A DNA stretch of 64,000 nucleotides. Source: Sandarakinorhabdus sp. AAP62 (GTDB lineage: Bacteria; Pseudomonadota; Alphaproteobacteria; Sphingomonadales; Sphingomonadaceae). Shown one piece after another: positions 53,449-62,228 of the stretch. How positions within the stretch are numbered: the stretch's first letter is position 1; every line of letters begins with the position of its first letter. The notes beneath the pieces were generated by a model. That model did no database searches. It worked only from the letters and a program-made list of their open reading frames with translations, and was not told the origin of the DNA. Made by a program: the position numbers and the translations under genes. The stretch lies in the NCBI RefSeq assembly GCF_000331225.1, contig NZ_ANFY01000007.1, positions 1-64,000 of the forward strand. The letters run 5' to 3'.

Positions 53449-53541
53449 CGCTTTTTGCCAGACCTCGCCGATGCCCGTCCCATCCTCCGCCTGCTTCAGC
53501 ACAAAGGCAATCTGCGCCTCCGACAACTTCGATCGCTTCAT
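53449..53541 (-). pseudogene. IS3-family transposase OrfA fragment
   Basis: About 31 codons starting at 53541 read MKRSKLSEAQIAFVLKQ followed by AEDGTGIGEVWQKA, which matches the N-terminal helix-turn-helix of OrfA of IS3-family elements of the IS407 type (usual form FSEAQIAFVLRQAEEGT). After this the frame runs into unrelated sequence and stops at 53311. No OrfB, right end or terminal repeats were found, so only a short remnant is present. It lies between tRNA-Leu and the sulfatase locus. Confidence 0.75.
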
Positions 53542-53654
53542 CGCCTCCTGCGTCTCCCGGCCATCATCCTGAACTGGAATCTTCCAGCTCAAAACGGTCC
53601 GGGAAACAGGAAGCCGGTCAAACGCCCAAACGGCAGCTTGAAAACGCAGCCGTT

Positions 53655-53669
53655 TAATGGAAGTAATTA
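53655..53669. promoter_or_regulatory. TAAT-N7-ATTA palindrome, copy 1
   Basis: TAATGGAAGTAATTA lies 29 bases upstream of the metallo-beta-lactamase-fold gene, the right place for repressor binding. It is one of six 15-base elements of this form in the locus; the likely reader is the TetR regulator at 62364. Confidence 0.6.
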
Positions 53670-53698
53670 GACCAATGGATCGGAAAGGGGAAGCAGCG

Positions 53699-54766
53699 AT
53701 GAAGCGAATCGCCGTTGGGCTTTTGGCGGTTGTGGCGATCGGCGTGGCTGCGGCCGTTACGTTTCAGAAGCAGATCGGCGCGGCCATATTCGAGCGCGCG
53801 GCGCAGGGGGGGCAGGGGCGCGATGAATTGGCGAGCCTGCCAGACGGGCTTCATGTCGGATTGTGCGGCACCGGCTCGCCGATGCCCAATCCCCGGCGCG
53901 CCGGGCCCTGCAATGTCGTCATCGCCGGCCGGCAGGTGTTCGTGGTCGACATGGGCGAGAACGGCAATCGCAACCTCAACCTCATGGGCATCAGCGCCGG
54001 CGATGTCGATGCCTTGCTGCTCACCCACTTCCATTCGGACCATATCGACGGCATTGGCCCGCTGATGCTGTACCACTGGACCCGCGGCACACGCACCGCG
54101 CCGCTGCCGGTCCATGGCCCCGAAGGGGTCGAGCAGGTCGTGGCGGGCTTCAACGCCGCCTACGCGCTCGATCACAGCTACCGGATTGCGCATCACGGTG
54201 AACAGGTCGTACCGCGCAGCGGCGGAGGGGCGGCGGCACGGCCCTTCGCAATTCCGGACAACTCGGCCACCGTGATGCAGGGCGGCGGCCTCACCGTGAC
54301 GGCGTTCAAGGTCGATCACGATCCGATCAAGCCCGCGGTCGGCTATCGCTTCGACTACAAGGGGCGCGCGCTGTGCATCAGCGGCGACGCCGCCAAATCG
54401 GCCAACCTGATTGCCACCTGCAAGGGCGCTGACCTGATTGTTCATGATGCCTTGCAGCCGCGGTTGCTCGCGCATGTGGAGGCGGCCTTCGCCGCGCAAG
54501 GCAGTGCCAACACTGCCAAGATCTTCCGCGACATCCAGGATTATCACGCCTCCCCCGAACAGGCGGCAGAGAGCGCGCAGGAGGCAGGGGCGCGGATGCT
54601 GGTGCTTTCGCACCTGGTGCCGCCGCTGCCGTTCGCCTATCTCTACCCTGCTTTCCTCGGCGATGCGCCGGCGCGGTTTGATGGCACGGTCGTGGTGGGC
54701 GAGGATGGCATGCTGTTCTCGCTCCCGCCGCAGAGCACAGCTATTGATCGCCGCACGCTGATGTGA
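53699..54766 (+). CDS. Membrane-anchored metallo-beta-lactamase-fold hydrolase
   Basis: The 355-residue protein has an N-terminal signal or anchor (MKRIAVGLLAVVAIGVAAAV) and an MBL hydrolase domain with the metal motif LLLTHFHSDHIDG (HxHxDH), then GYRFDYKGRALCISGDAA with its bridging Asp, and LVLSHLVPPL with the last His. It resembles the AtsA-like arylsulfatase/ribonuclease-Z branch (GTGSPMPNPRRAGPC). An alkyl- or arylsulfatase or lactonase role would fit the sulfatase neighbours. GGGGAAG sits 7 bases before the ATG at 53699. The palindrome at 53655-53669 precedes it and the GST-like gene follows after 24 bases. Confidence 0.82.
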   Translation: MKRIAVGLLAVVAIGVAAAVTFQKQIGAAIFERAAQGGQGRDELASLPDGLHVGLCGTGSPMPNPRRAGPCNVVIAGRQVFVVDMGENGNRNLNLMGISAGDVDALLLTHFHSDHIDGIGPLMLYHWTRGTRTAPLPVHGPEGVEQVVAGFNAAYALDHSYRIAHHGEQVVPRSGGGAAARPFAIPDNSATVMQGGGLTVTAFKVDHDPIKPAVGYRFDYKGRALCISGDAAKSANLIATCKGADLIVHDALQPRLLAHVEAAFAAQGSANTAKIFRDIQDYHASPEQAAESAQEAGARMLVLSHLVPPLPFAYLYPAFLGDAPARFDGTVVVGEDGMLFSLPPQSTAIDRRTLM

Positions 54767-54790
54767 GGTGCCGTTGTGAGGCAAGATGCA

Positions 54791-55771
54791 ATGTACAAGC
54801 TCCACGGCGCGCTGGCGTCACCCTATTCGATGAAGATGCGGGCGATCCTGCGCTATCGCCGGATCCCGCATATCTGGTCGCAAGGCCCGGCGGTACGCGC
54901 GGCGCAGGCACATGTGAAGGCACCGGTCATCCCGGTGCTGGAATATCCCGAAGGGCATTTCGCCAACGACAGCACGCCGCTGATCCACGATCTCGAAGCC
55001 CGGCACGCCGAGCGTTCGATCGTCCCCGAGGATCCGGCGCAGGCCTTCATCGCGCAGCTGATCGAGGATTTTGCCGATGAATGGCTGACCAAGGCGATGT
55101 TCGGCTATCGCTGGCTTGAGGCCGTGGATCAGGACCAGATGAGCCACTGGCTCGCCTTCGATCTGTTCCAGGGCGGCGGCTTGGCGCAGATCGATGCCTT
55201 TGCCAACGTCTTCCGCGACCGGCAGGTCGGACGCATGGCGCTGGTTGGCTGCACCGCTGAAAATTTTCCGCTGATCGAGGCCTCGACCCGCCGGGTGCTC
55301 GCCGCGCTGGAAGCGCATGTGACGACGGGCCACTGGCTGTTCGGCACCCGTCCGTCGCTGGCGGAGTTCGGGATCTACGGACAGGTCTCGCAGCTCGGCG
55401 TCGATCCGACCGCGCAAGCGATGATGCGCCGCGATTATCCCTACACCTATCGCTGGCTGGCCCATGTCGACGATGCCTCGGGCGTAGAGGGCGACTGGGC
55501 GCCGGGCTGGCCGGCCGTGGTCGAGGCGCTGGTCGGCGAAGTGGGCCGCATCTACGCGCCGTTTCTGCTCGCCAACGAAGCTGCCCTGGCGGCAGGGCAG
55601 AGCCGCTTCCGGATCAAGATTGACGGGTTGCCCTACGAACAGGGAAGCTTTGGCTATCAGGTGAAGTGCCTGCTCGCCTTGCGCCGCAGCCATGCCGAGC
55701 TGCCCCCGGCGGCGCGCGCCGAGGTCGATGCGTTGCTGGCGCGCTGCGATTGCCTGGCGCTGTTCGCCTAG
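54791..55771 (+). CDS. Glutathione S-transferase-like protein
   Basis: The 326-residue protein has an N-terminal thioredoxin-like part (YKLHGALASPYSMKMRAILR, VIPVLEYPEGHFANDSTPLI with the cis-Pro and Asp-Ser-Thr glutathione contacts) and a C-terminal helical domain (ATSR-like TRRVLAALEAHVTTGHWLFG, PSLAEFGIYGQVSQLG). It is longer than typical GSTs (200-230). It may conjugate or reduce an intermediate with glutathione. The ATG at 54791 has GAGG 9 bases upstream; a GTG at 54776 is possible. Its stop overlaps the convergent formylglycine-enzyme stop over the shared CTAG. Confidence 0.78.
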   Translation: MYKLHGALASPYSMKMRAILRYRRIPHIWSQGPAVRAAQAHVKAPVIPVLEYPEGHFANDSTPLIHDLEARHAERSIVPEDPAQAFIAQLIEDFADEWLTKAMFGYRWLEAVDQDQMSHWLAFDLFQGGGLAQIDAFANVFRDRQVGRMALVGCTAENFPLIEASTRRVLAALEAHVTTGHWLFGTRPSLAEFGIYGQVSQLGVDPTAQAMMRRDYPYTYRWLAHVDDASGVEGDWAPGWPAVVEALVGEVGRIYAPFLLANEAALAAGQSRFRIKIDGLPYEQGSFGYQVKCLLALRRSHAELPPAARAEVDALLARCDCLALFA

Positions 55772-56703
55772 CCCGGCGCAGGCCGCTGATTGTCGACAAG
55801 GCGGAAGCCGATATGATCGGTGCCGAGATCGCGTTCCTGGTACTGGCGGGCGGCGGGGCGGTAGCGGGCGCAATAATTGGCCGCACACAGATAGGAACCG
55901 CCCTTGATCACATTGGCCGGCTGGCCCGGGCGGGCGGCATTGCTGGTCCATTCCCAGACATTGCCGATCATGTCGTGCAAGCCGAAGCCATTGGCAGGGA
56001 AGCAGCCGACCGGCGCGCGCGCCGTATAGCCATCATCGCCCATGTCGCGAACCGGGAAGACGCCCTGATACGTGTTGGCCGTCGGTTTTCCCGCCGCATC
56101 CACAGGCTCCGGCACGGCAGCCGCGCCGGCGCGCGCCGCATATTCCCATTGCGCCTCGCTCGGCAGGTTCAGCCCCGCCCAGCGGGCATAGGCACGTGCG
56201 TCATCATAGGTGACCTGCACCACTGGATCATGGTCGCGCCCGGTGATCGTGCTCTGCGGGCCTGACGGGTGTCGCCAGTTGGCACCGGGCACCCAACCCC
56301 ACCAGTTGAGATTGTCGGGCGTGGGCACACGGAACACCGCCGAGCCCGGCTGGCGCATGGCGGGCGGGGCACCAGCCAGCGCGGGCGGATCGCGCTCGGC
56401 TTCGGTGTGATAGCCAGTGGCGGCGACGAAGGCGGCAAACTGGGCATTGGTGACTTCGGTCCGGCTCATCCAGAAGCCGGCGACCTCGACCACGCGCGCC
56501 GGTCCTTCCTCGGGGTAGCGGGCGCCCTCGCCCATCGTGAAGCGGCCACCGGGGATCCAGACCATGTCGGGCCTGGCAAGCCCCGTGCAGGCCGCGGCGG
56601 CCGGTCCGGGCGCGCGCTGCTGGGGAGCCTCGCCGCAGGCGGAGACAGCCAGCAGCCCCGCTGCCAGGAAAACGCGCCTGATGTCCGCCGCCGATTGGAT
56701 CAT
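55768..56703 (-). CDS. Formylglycine-generating enzyme, lipoprotein form
   Basis: The 311-residue SUMF1/FGE-family protein has a lipoprotein signal (LAAGLLAVSAC), then the FGE fold: MVWIPGGRFTMGEG, GFWMSRTEVTNAQFAAFV, LPSEAQWEYAARAG, GLHDMIGNVWEWTS and GGSYLCAANYCARYRP. The active pair Cys273 and Cys278 (C-x4-C, as in human C336/C341) is kept, so it should oxidise the sulfatase cysteine to formylglycine with O2 and Cu. Both sulfatases beside it have the required CxPSR motif. It is divergent from sulfatase 1 and shares the palindrome at 56782. Confidence 0.87.
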   Translation of the reverse strand: MIQSAADIRRVFLAAGLLAVSACGEAPQQRAPGPAAAACTGLARPDMVWIPGGRFTMGEGARYPEEGPARVVEVAGFWMSRTEVTNAQFAAFVAATGYHTEAERDPPALAGAPPAMRQPGSAVFRVPTPDNLNWWGWVPGANWRHPSGPQSTITGRDHDPVVQVTYDDARAYARWAGLNLPSEAQWEYAARAGAAAVPEPVDAAGKPTANTYQGVFPVRDMGDDGYTARAPVGCFPANGFGLHDMIGNVWEWTSNAARPGQPANVIKGGSYLCAANYCARYRPAARQYQERDLGTDHIGFRLVDNQRPAPG

Positions 56704-56781
56704 GCCTGCTGGTCCCGCCTTTCATCGCCCATTGCAATCGACAACAATGGCCTGCCAATTCGTTGACAACAACCTTGCGTG

Positions 56782-56796
56782 TAATATAGCCGATTA
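56782..56796. promoter_or_regulatory. TAAT-N7-ATTA palindrome, copy 2
   Basis: TAATATAGCCGATTA lies in the 113-base gap between the divergent formylglycine-enzyme and sulfatase 1 genes, 20 bases before the sulfatase start. It is less symmetrical in the centre than copies 4-6. Confidence 0.5.
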
Positions 56797-56816
56797 ACGC
56801 CATGGAGGTCGAGCAG

Positions 56817-58670
56817 ATGCAATTGGGTCGATCGATGCTGCCGGGCCCCTCTCCGGCCGCGCCCTCCCCGGCGCCGCCGATGCCGGCTCGGCGCAAGCGA
56901 CTGCTGCTGTCTCTCCTGGCCTTCACCGCACTGGTGGGCGCCGGCCGGCCGGCGGACACCGCCGATCAGCGCCCCAATGTCGTCATCATCCTCGCCGACG
57001 ATGTCGGATTGATGGATTTCGGCGTCTATGGCGGCGAGGCGCGCACGCCGAACATCGACGCGCTGGCGGCGCGCGGGGCCTTGTTCACCCAGTATCGCGC
57101 CTCGCCGCTGTGTTCGCCGTCACGGGCGATGCTGCTGACCGGGATGGATGCGCACCAGACCGGTATCGCGACCATTCCCGAAGTTCTGCCCGGCGAACAG
57201 CGCGGCCGGCCGGGCTATGCAATGGCGCTGGAGCCAGGCGTGCTGACGCTGGCCGACCGCTTGCGCGCGCAAGGCTATCGCACGGTGATGGCGGGCAAGT
57301 GGCACATGGGCGAAGCGGCCGGTGAGATGCCGCAAGCGCACGGGTTTGATCGCAGTTTTGCACTGGCCGCTTCGGGTGCGGACAATTGGGACGACCGTTC
57401 CTACATGCCCTATTACAAGGATGCGCCCTGGTATGAGGATGGGGTCGAGGCCAGCCTGCCCGAGGATCATTATTCCTCGCGCTTCATCGTCGACAAGGTC
57501 ATCGCCTATCTCGGCAAGACCGATCCGGGCAAGCCGTTCCTGGCCTACCTGCCCTTTCAGGCCGTCCATATTCCCGTGCAGGCCCCGCGGTCGTTCATCG
57601 ACCACTACAAGGGCCGCTATGACAAGGGCTGGGAGGCGCTGCGCGCCGAGCGCCACCGCCGGGCGCAGGCGTTGGGCCTGATCCCGCAGGGCGTGCCGAT
57701 GGCCGCCTTGCCGCCGGGCCACCGCCGTTGGGACAGTCTCTCGCCCGCGGATCGGGCGCTTTATGCGGCGCGCATGGAAGTGAATGCGGCGATGCTGGAA
57801 GCGATGGATTTTCACATCGGACGGCTGATCCAGCACCTCAAGGCAAGCGGCGCCTATGACAATACGATCTTCGTCGTCTCCTCCGACAATGGCCCTGAAC
57901 CCTCGCGCGGGGACGATAACGCCAGCCTCACTGCCTATCATTGGCTGACCGGTTACGACATCGGCGCCGGAACCATGGGCGGCCCCGGCCATTGGGGGTT
58001 CATTGGCCCGGAATGGGCGGCTGCCGCCGCCACGCCGGGCGCCTGGTACAAATTCTATGCCACCGAAGGCGGGATCCGCGTGCCGCTGATCATGGCTGGC
58101 CCAGGCATCGCCCCGCAGCGCATCGCCAGCCCGGCGATGATCACCGATATTGCCCCGACACTTCTGGCCTGGCTCGGGATCGACCCACAGACGAGCGCAG
58201 GCAAGCCGATGACGGGGCGCAGCCTCACCCCGGTGCTGAGCGGCGAGGCGACCAGCGTCTATGGCCCGGACGAGGCCCGCGCCGTCGAGGTTTCAGGCAA
58301 CAGCGCGCTCTATCTGGGCGACTACAAGATCACCCGCAGCGTGCCCCCGGTCGGCGATGGCCAGTGGCGGCTCTACAATCTGGCACGCGATCCGGGCGAG
58401 ACGACCGACCTCAGTGCCAGCGCGCCGGCGATCAAGGCGCGGCTGCTGGCGGAATATGATGCCTATGCCAGGCGGATGGGCGTGCTCGAGATGCCGGAGG
58501 GCTATGATTCCACCGCCCAAATCGTCCGGAACAGCACCGTGCGGCTGCTCGGTAATTACCCCTGGCTCTACCTGGTGCTGGCGGGCACGCTGCTGGCGGT
58601 CGTTGCCGGTCTCTGGCTGGCGCTGCGCCTGATGCGGTCGCTGGTCCGCCAGCGCCGGACGGTGCGCTAG
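56817..58670 (+). CDS. Membrane-anchored type I sulfatase (1)
   Basis: The 617-residue sulfatase has a hydrophobic N-terminal segment (RKRLLLSLLAFTALVGAG), metal aspartates in VVIILADDVGL, and the formylglycine motif C-S-P-S-R-A-M-L-L-T-G at Cys99, with GKWHMG, VVSSDNGPEPS (metal Asp/Asn) and TRSVPPVGDGQWRLYNLARD. A C-terminal helix (WLYLVLAGTLLAVVAGLWLA) with a basic tail anchors it. It would cleave a sulfate ester in the periplasm. The ATG at 56817 is chosen because GGAGG lies 8 bases upstream; the ATG at 56802 has none and overlaps that site. It is divergent from the formylglycine enzyme that activates it. Confidence 0.87.
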   Translation: MQLGRSMLPGPSPAAPSPAPPMPARRKRLLLSLLAFTALVGAGRPADTADQRPNVVIILADDVGLMDFGVYGGEARTPNIDALAARGALFTQYRASPLCSPSRAMLLTGMDAHQTGIATIPEVLPGEQRGRPGYAMALEPGVLTLADRLRAQGYRTVMAGKWHMGEAAGEMPQAHGFDRSFALAASGADNWDDRSYMPYYKDAPWYEDGVEASLPEDHYSSRFIVDKVIAYLGKTDPGKPFLAYLPFQAVHIPVQAPRSFIDHYKGRYDKGWEALRAERHRRAQALGLIPQGVPMAALPPGHRRWDSLSPADRALYAARMEVNAAMLEAMDFHIGRLIQHLKASGAYDNTIFVVSSDNGPEPSRGDDNASLTAYHWLTGYDIGAGTMGGPGHWGFIGPEWAAAAATPGAWYKFYATEGGIRVPLIMAGPGIAPQRIASPAMITDIAPTLLAWLGIDPQTSAGKPMTGRSLTPVLSGEATSVYGPDEARAVEVSGNSALYLGDYKITRSVPPVGDGQWRLYNLARDPGETTDLSASAPAIKARLLAEYDAYARRMGVLEMPEGYDSTAQIVRNSTVRLLGNYPWLYLVLAGTLLAVVAGLWLALRLMRSLVRQRRTVR

Positions 58671-58684
58671 TCCGGCGCTCCGCT

Positions 58685-60358
58685 TCAGTTGGGCCAGAGG
58701 ATATATTCATCGCCCTTCGCGACGGCCTGGTTGATCGTCTTGTCGAGCAGGACCGGGCTGATCAGGCTGTGCGGCCACAGCGACGGCACCGCATTGGCGT
58801 GATGCGCCGCCAGCAGCGCCTTCAGCTGCGCGACCTTCTGCGGCTGGCTTGTCGCAAGGTTGGCCTTCTCGCCCGGATCGGATGCGAGGTTGAACAGCCA
58901 GAGCTTGTTCTGATTGCCGTCCACCTGCAGTTTCCAGTCGCCGGCGCGCACCACCCGATAGGCGCCTGATTGCCAGAAGATCGCATCATCCTTGCGCTTC
59001 ACCGGGGCGTTACCGAAGGCGGCGGGCATGATGTTGACTCCGTCGATCACGCGGTCGGCGGGCAAGGCCGCGCCAGCGGCCGAGGCCAGGCTGGGAAACA
59101 GATCGATATGCGCGACCGGCGTCTTGACGACCGTGCCCGGCGCGATCCGGCCCGGCCACCGGACGAACATCGGCACCCGGATGCCGCCTTCGAACAGGGT
59201 AATCTTCCAGCCCCTGAACGGCGCATTGACCTGGGGCAGCCCGACATAGCCGGCGCCGCCATTGTCGCTGCTGAGCACGACGATCGTGTTGTCGGCCAGC
59301 CCCTCGGCCTCGAGCTTGTCGAGCACCCGCCCGACGCTGCGATCGAGCGCGCGGATCATCGCGGCATAGACACGCTCGCGGTGCGGCGTGATATCGCCGA
59401 CCGCCTCAAAATCGGCCCGCGTCGCCTGCAGCGGCGTGTGCGGTGCCCAGTGCGCGAGATAAAGGAAGAAGGGACGGTTCTTGTTCGCCTCGATCACCCG
59501 CATCGTTTCGTCGGTCCACCAGTCGGTCAGATAGCCCGCCGGCTTGAACGGTTTGCCGCCATTGAAGGAGGCGGCATAGCTGAGCGCGGCCCACAGGAAC
59601 TTGTCGATCGGATCGAAATCCAGCCGCGCGTTGACCGCTTGCGGATCGTCCTCGGGCAGATACAGGCCGCTGTGCATCAACAGGCTTTCATCAAAGCCCT
59701 GCGCGTTGGGCAGGAACTCCCGGCGGTTGCCCAGATGCCATTTGCCGATGTGCACCGTGTGATAGCCACGCTGCTTGAGCAGTTCGGCGATGGTGATTTC
59801 CGATCCCGGCAGCCCCTTGTCGGCAAAGGGCACGCGATCATCATCGATCGCGGGATTGACCTGCAGGCCGGGCAGGTGGCTTTGCGGGCGCCCTGATGCA
59901 AACGCGGCCAGCGCGCTGGTCATGCCGTTGGGCGTGGGCGTGAATTCAAAGCCGGTGCGGGTGGGATAACGGCCGGTCATCAGCATGGCGCGCGACGGCG
60001 CGCAGGTGCCGGTGCCGGAATAGGCCTGGCTGAAGATGGCGCCTTGCGCGGCCAGCCGGTCGATGTTGGGGGTAGGAACCCGGCCCCCGGCAATGCCGCC
60101 GCCAAAGGTGGTGATGTCGTTGTAGCCCAGGTCATCGAGCAGGATGAAGACGATGTTGGGCGGCCGCTCGGCCTGCGGCGCGGCGGTTTCGGCAGGGCCC
60201 TGGTTCCAAGGGACGGTCTGCGTCGGTCCGGCGTCGATACGGTTCTTTGCTGCCTGGTTGAGCGCGATATATTGGACGATGGCCGCGCGATTGAACCAGC
60301 CGACGCCGGCGAGCAGCAGCACGGCGACCAGCCCGACGATCCCGATCCGCTTGAACAT
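58685..60358 (-). CDS. Membrane-anchored type I sulfatase (2)
   Basis: The 557-residue sulfatase has an N-terminal anchor (IGIVGLVAVLLLAGVGWF), metal aspartates in IVFILLDDLGYND, the formylglycine motif C-A-P-S-R-A-M-L-M-T-G-R at Cys119, HIGKWHLGNRREF, VVLSSDNGGAGYVGLP and a C-terminal WKLQVDGNQNKLWLFNL block. It is distinct from sulfatase 1, so the two may act on different sulfate esters of one compound. AGAGGGG precedes the ATG at 60358. It is convergent with sulfatase 1 and has a palindrome at 60451-60465, 93 bases upstream. Confidence 0.88.
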   Translation of the reverse strand: MFKRIGIVGLVAVLLLAGVGWFNRAAIVQYIALNQAAKNRIDAGPTQTVPWNQGPAETAAPQAERPPNIVFILLDDLGYNDITTFGGGIAGGRVPTPNIDRLAAQGAIFSQAYSGTGTCAPSRAMLMTGRYPTRTGFEFTPTPNGMTSALAAFASGRPQSHLPGLQVNPAIDDDRVPFADKGLPGSEITIAELLKQRGYHTVHIGKWHLGNRREFLPNAQGFDESLLMHSGLYLPEDDPQAVNARLDFDPIDKFLWAALSYAASFNGGKPFKPAGYLTDWWTDETMRVIEANKNRPFFLYLAHWAPHTPLQATRADFEAVGDITPHRERVYAAMIRALDRSVGRVLDKLEAEGLADNTIVVLSSDNGGAGYVGLPQVNAPFRGWKITLFEGGIRVPMFVRWPGRIAPGTVVKTPVAHIDLFPSLASAAGAALPADRVIDGVNIMPAAFGNAPVKRKDDAIFWQSGAYRVVRAGDWKLQVDGNQNKLWLFNLASDPGEKANLATSQPQKVAQLKALLAAHHANAVPSLWPHSLISPVLLDKTINQAVAKGDEYILWPN

Positions 60359-60450
60359 TCCGGATGCCCCTCTTGCGCGCCGCACTGGTGCCCGCAATCC
60401 GGAGTGCAATCCCGGGCCTGCGGCCTTGCTGGCTCATTCGGGGCGCAGAT

Positions 60451-60465
60451 TAATATAATCAATTA
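60451..60465. promoter_or_regulatory. TAAT-N7-ATTA palindrome, copy 3
   Basis: TAATATAATCAATTA lies 93 bases upstream of sulfatase 2, in the 302-base gap before the divergent small membrane-protein gene. It is set in an AT-rich run. Nothing else of note is seen in this gap apart from copy 4. Confidence 0.5.
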
Positions 60466-60549
60466 GTCGACGCAAGGTGCAGCAAGCGGGACAGGCGCCG
60501 CGTCCGCCGTCGGGCGTCCTCGACACGTCTGCGCTTGCCGACGGGAAAA

Positions 60550-60564
60550 TAATGTATAGCATTA
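60550..60564. promoter_or_regulatory. TAAT-N7-ATTA palindrome, copy 4
   Basis: TAATGTATAGCATTA lies 97 bases upstream of the small membrane-protein gene. It has full TAATG/CATTA arms and differs from copy 5 at only one position, so it is among the best matches to the consensus. Confidence 0.65.
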
Positions 60565-60660
60565 GGTCATCCGTCGGCGTGCGCGGACAGAGGCACCTGG
60601 ACGCTGTCCGGGCAAATCGGCCTGTCACGCATCCTTCTGGCGAACACAGGAGTCAGCACA

Positions 60661-61059
60661 ATGGCCAGCATTCTGAAGCGACTCGTGCGACTGCCGCCCT
60701 TGCTGCTGGCGCTGATCTTTGGTGCCCAAGGGATAATGTGGCTGGTCGATCCCGTGCGTGCAGCCCGATTCTGGGGCTTTGCGGTTCCCGAAAACGGTAT
60801 GGGATTGAGCTCGATGATCGGGGCCATGGCGGGTTGGGGCCTGACTATTGCCATCTGCCTGGCGCTCGCGCTGATCCGCAGGGAGCGGTTCTGGTATTAT
60901 CCGCCGATGATGATCTTCGCCTGTCTGGCGCTCGGCCGGTTGGTTGCCGGTGCCGCGCACGGGGCACCGCCGTTGCCGGAGCGCATCGTGCCCGAACTGG
61001 CATTTGCCGGGCTGCTGTTTCTTGCTGCTCGGTTCGCTGGCACAGTGCGTGAACCTTGA
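60661..61059 (+). CDS. Small four-helix membrane protein
   Basis: The 132-residue protein has four predicted helices (LLLALIFGAQGIMWLV, MIGAMAGWGLTIAICLALAL, YYPPMMIFACLALGRLVAGA, LAFAGLLFLAARFAG) and resembles DUF4345-type membrane proteins. I know of no function. AGGAG is placed 8 bases before the ATG. It lies downstream of palindrome copy 4 and upstream of copy 5. Confidence 0.7.
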   Translation: MASILKRLVRLPPLLLALIFGAQGIMWLVDPVRAARFWGFAVPENGMGLSSMIGAMAGWGLTIAICLALALIRRERFWYYPPMMIFACLALGRLVAGAAHGAPPLPERIVPELAFAGLLFLAARFAGTVREP

Positions 61060-61090
61060 TCCGTACGCGGCGTTGTGCCAAGCCCACGCC

Positions 61091-61105
61091 TAATGTATCG
61101 CATTA
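61091..61105. promoter_or_regulatory. TAAT-N7-ATTA palindrome, copy 5
   Basis: TAATGTATCGCATTA lies 46 bases upstream of the dehalogenase-like gene in the short gap after the small membrane-protein gene. It has full TAATG/CATTA arms. Confidence 0.65.
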
Positions 61106-61151
61106 TCATATGTTGGTCGGTGAGCCGCTGACGGCCATAGGAGCGCTGAAC

Positions 61152-62219
61152 ATGTTGACGAAGTTGCTGATCGGGCTTGCTCTGCTGCTGGTGTCTGCAC
61201 TGGTCGCCATGTTCTGGATGACCAGGGACGGATCGGTTGTCACGCCGCAGGGGTCGGGAACCGTCGCCACTGCGTCTGGCCAATTCGAGGCCTTCCCGCT
61301 CCCCGACTATGCGGACAAGGCCCTGCCCGGGGGCTACAAAAGCTATCTGGTCGAAGTCGAACCGGGCATAAAGATCCATGTGCTGGAAGCCGGGTCAGGC
61401 ATTCCGATCTATCTTCAGCACGGCAACCCGACCAATGGCCTCTTGTATCGCAAGGTCTGGCAGGCGCTCCCGACCGACCGGATGCGGCTGATCATGCCGA
61501 CGATGGTTGGTCTCGGCTTTTCCAGCAAGATCCCGGCGAGCCAGCACACACTGGAGAACCACATACGCTGGATGAACACGGCGCTGCGCCAGTTGAAGCT
61601 GGGCGGGGTGGTCTATGTTGGCCAGGATTGGGGCGGTGCCGTGGGGCTTGGCGCGTTGATGCGCTCGCCCGAACTGCTCAGGGGGATGGTCGTTCTCAAC
61701 ACCGGATGGACTGCGCCAAAGGAAAAATTCGAACTGTCGCGCCCTCATGCCATTGCCGCCACGCCGATCGTTGGCGAAATCCTGCTGGAGAATGTCGTCT
61801 CGCTGTTCGACCGACTGCACGAGACACAGGGCGATCCGGCATCGATCCCGCCTGACGTTGCTGCGCTTTACGGGCGGCCGGTAATTGAGAGCGGCAACCG
61901 GAAAGGCCCGCTGGCGCTGATGCGGATGGTCCCCACCGGCCCCGATCACCCCACGTCCAAACCGATGGCGGCGATCGAACATTATGCCGGCACATTGAAC
62001 ATCCCGACAGAGATAGTCTGGGGCATGCGTGACCCGATCCTGGCCCGCGCGCTGCCGACGATGAAGGCCATGTACCCCACGGCGCACGTCACCGAAACCC
62101 AGGCCGGCCATTTCCTGCAGGAAGAGGTGCCGGTTGAAATTGCCGATGCGATCACGCGTGTGGTCGCGGCCGTGCAGGCGGAACAACCAGCGTTGCGCGC
62201 AGCCGCCAAACCGGAATGA
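61152..62219 (+). CDS. Membrane-anchored alpha/beta hydrolase, haloalkane-dehalogenase-like
   Basis: The 355-residue protein has an N-terminal helix (LLIGLALLLVSALVAMFW) and an alpha/beta-hydrolase domain. The nucleophile elbow reads VGQDWGGAVG, an Asp in place of the usual Ser, and the following Trp matches the halide-holding Trp of DhlA/LinB-type haloalkane dehalogenases. HGNPTNG is the oxyanion loop, and QAGHFLQEE gives the catalytic His. A hydrolytic dehalogenase, or an epoxide or ester hydrolase with Asp nucleophile, is predicted. Family members are usually cytoplasmic; the anchor here is unusual. AGGAG lies 8 bases before the ATG at 61152. Confidence 0.78.
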   Translation: MLTKLLIGLALLLVSALVAMFWMTRDGSVVTPQGSGTVATASGQFEAFPLPDYADKALPGGYKSYLVEVEPGIKIHVLEAGSGIPIYLQHGNPTNGLLYRKVWQALPTDRMRLIMPTMVGLGFSSKIPASQHTLENHIRWMNTALRQLKLGGVVYVGQDWGGAVGLGALMRSPELLRGMVVLNTGWTAPKEKFELSRPHAIAATPIVGEILLENVVSLFDRLHETQGDPASIPPDVAALYGRPVIESGNRKGPLALMRMVPTGPDHPTSKPMAAIEHYAGTLNIPTEIVWGMRDPILARALPTMKAMYPTAHVTETQAGHFLQEEVPVEIADAITRVVAAVQAEQPALRAAAKPE

Positions 62220-62228
62220 GATCAGGCG

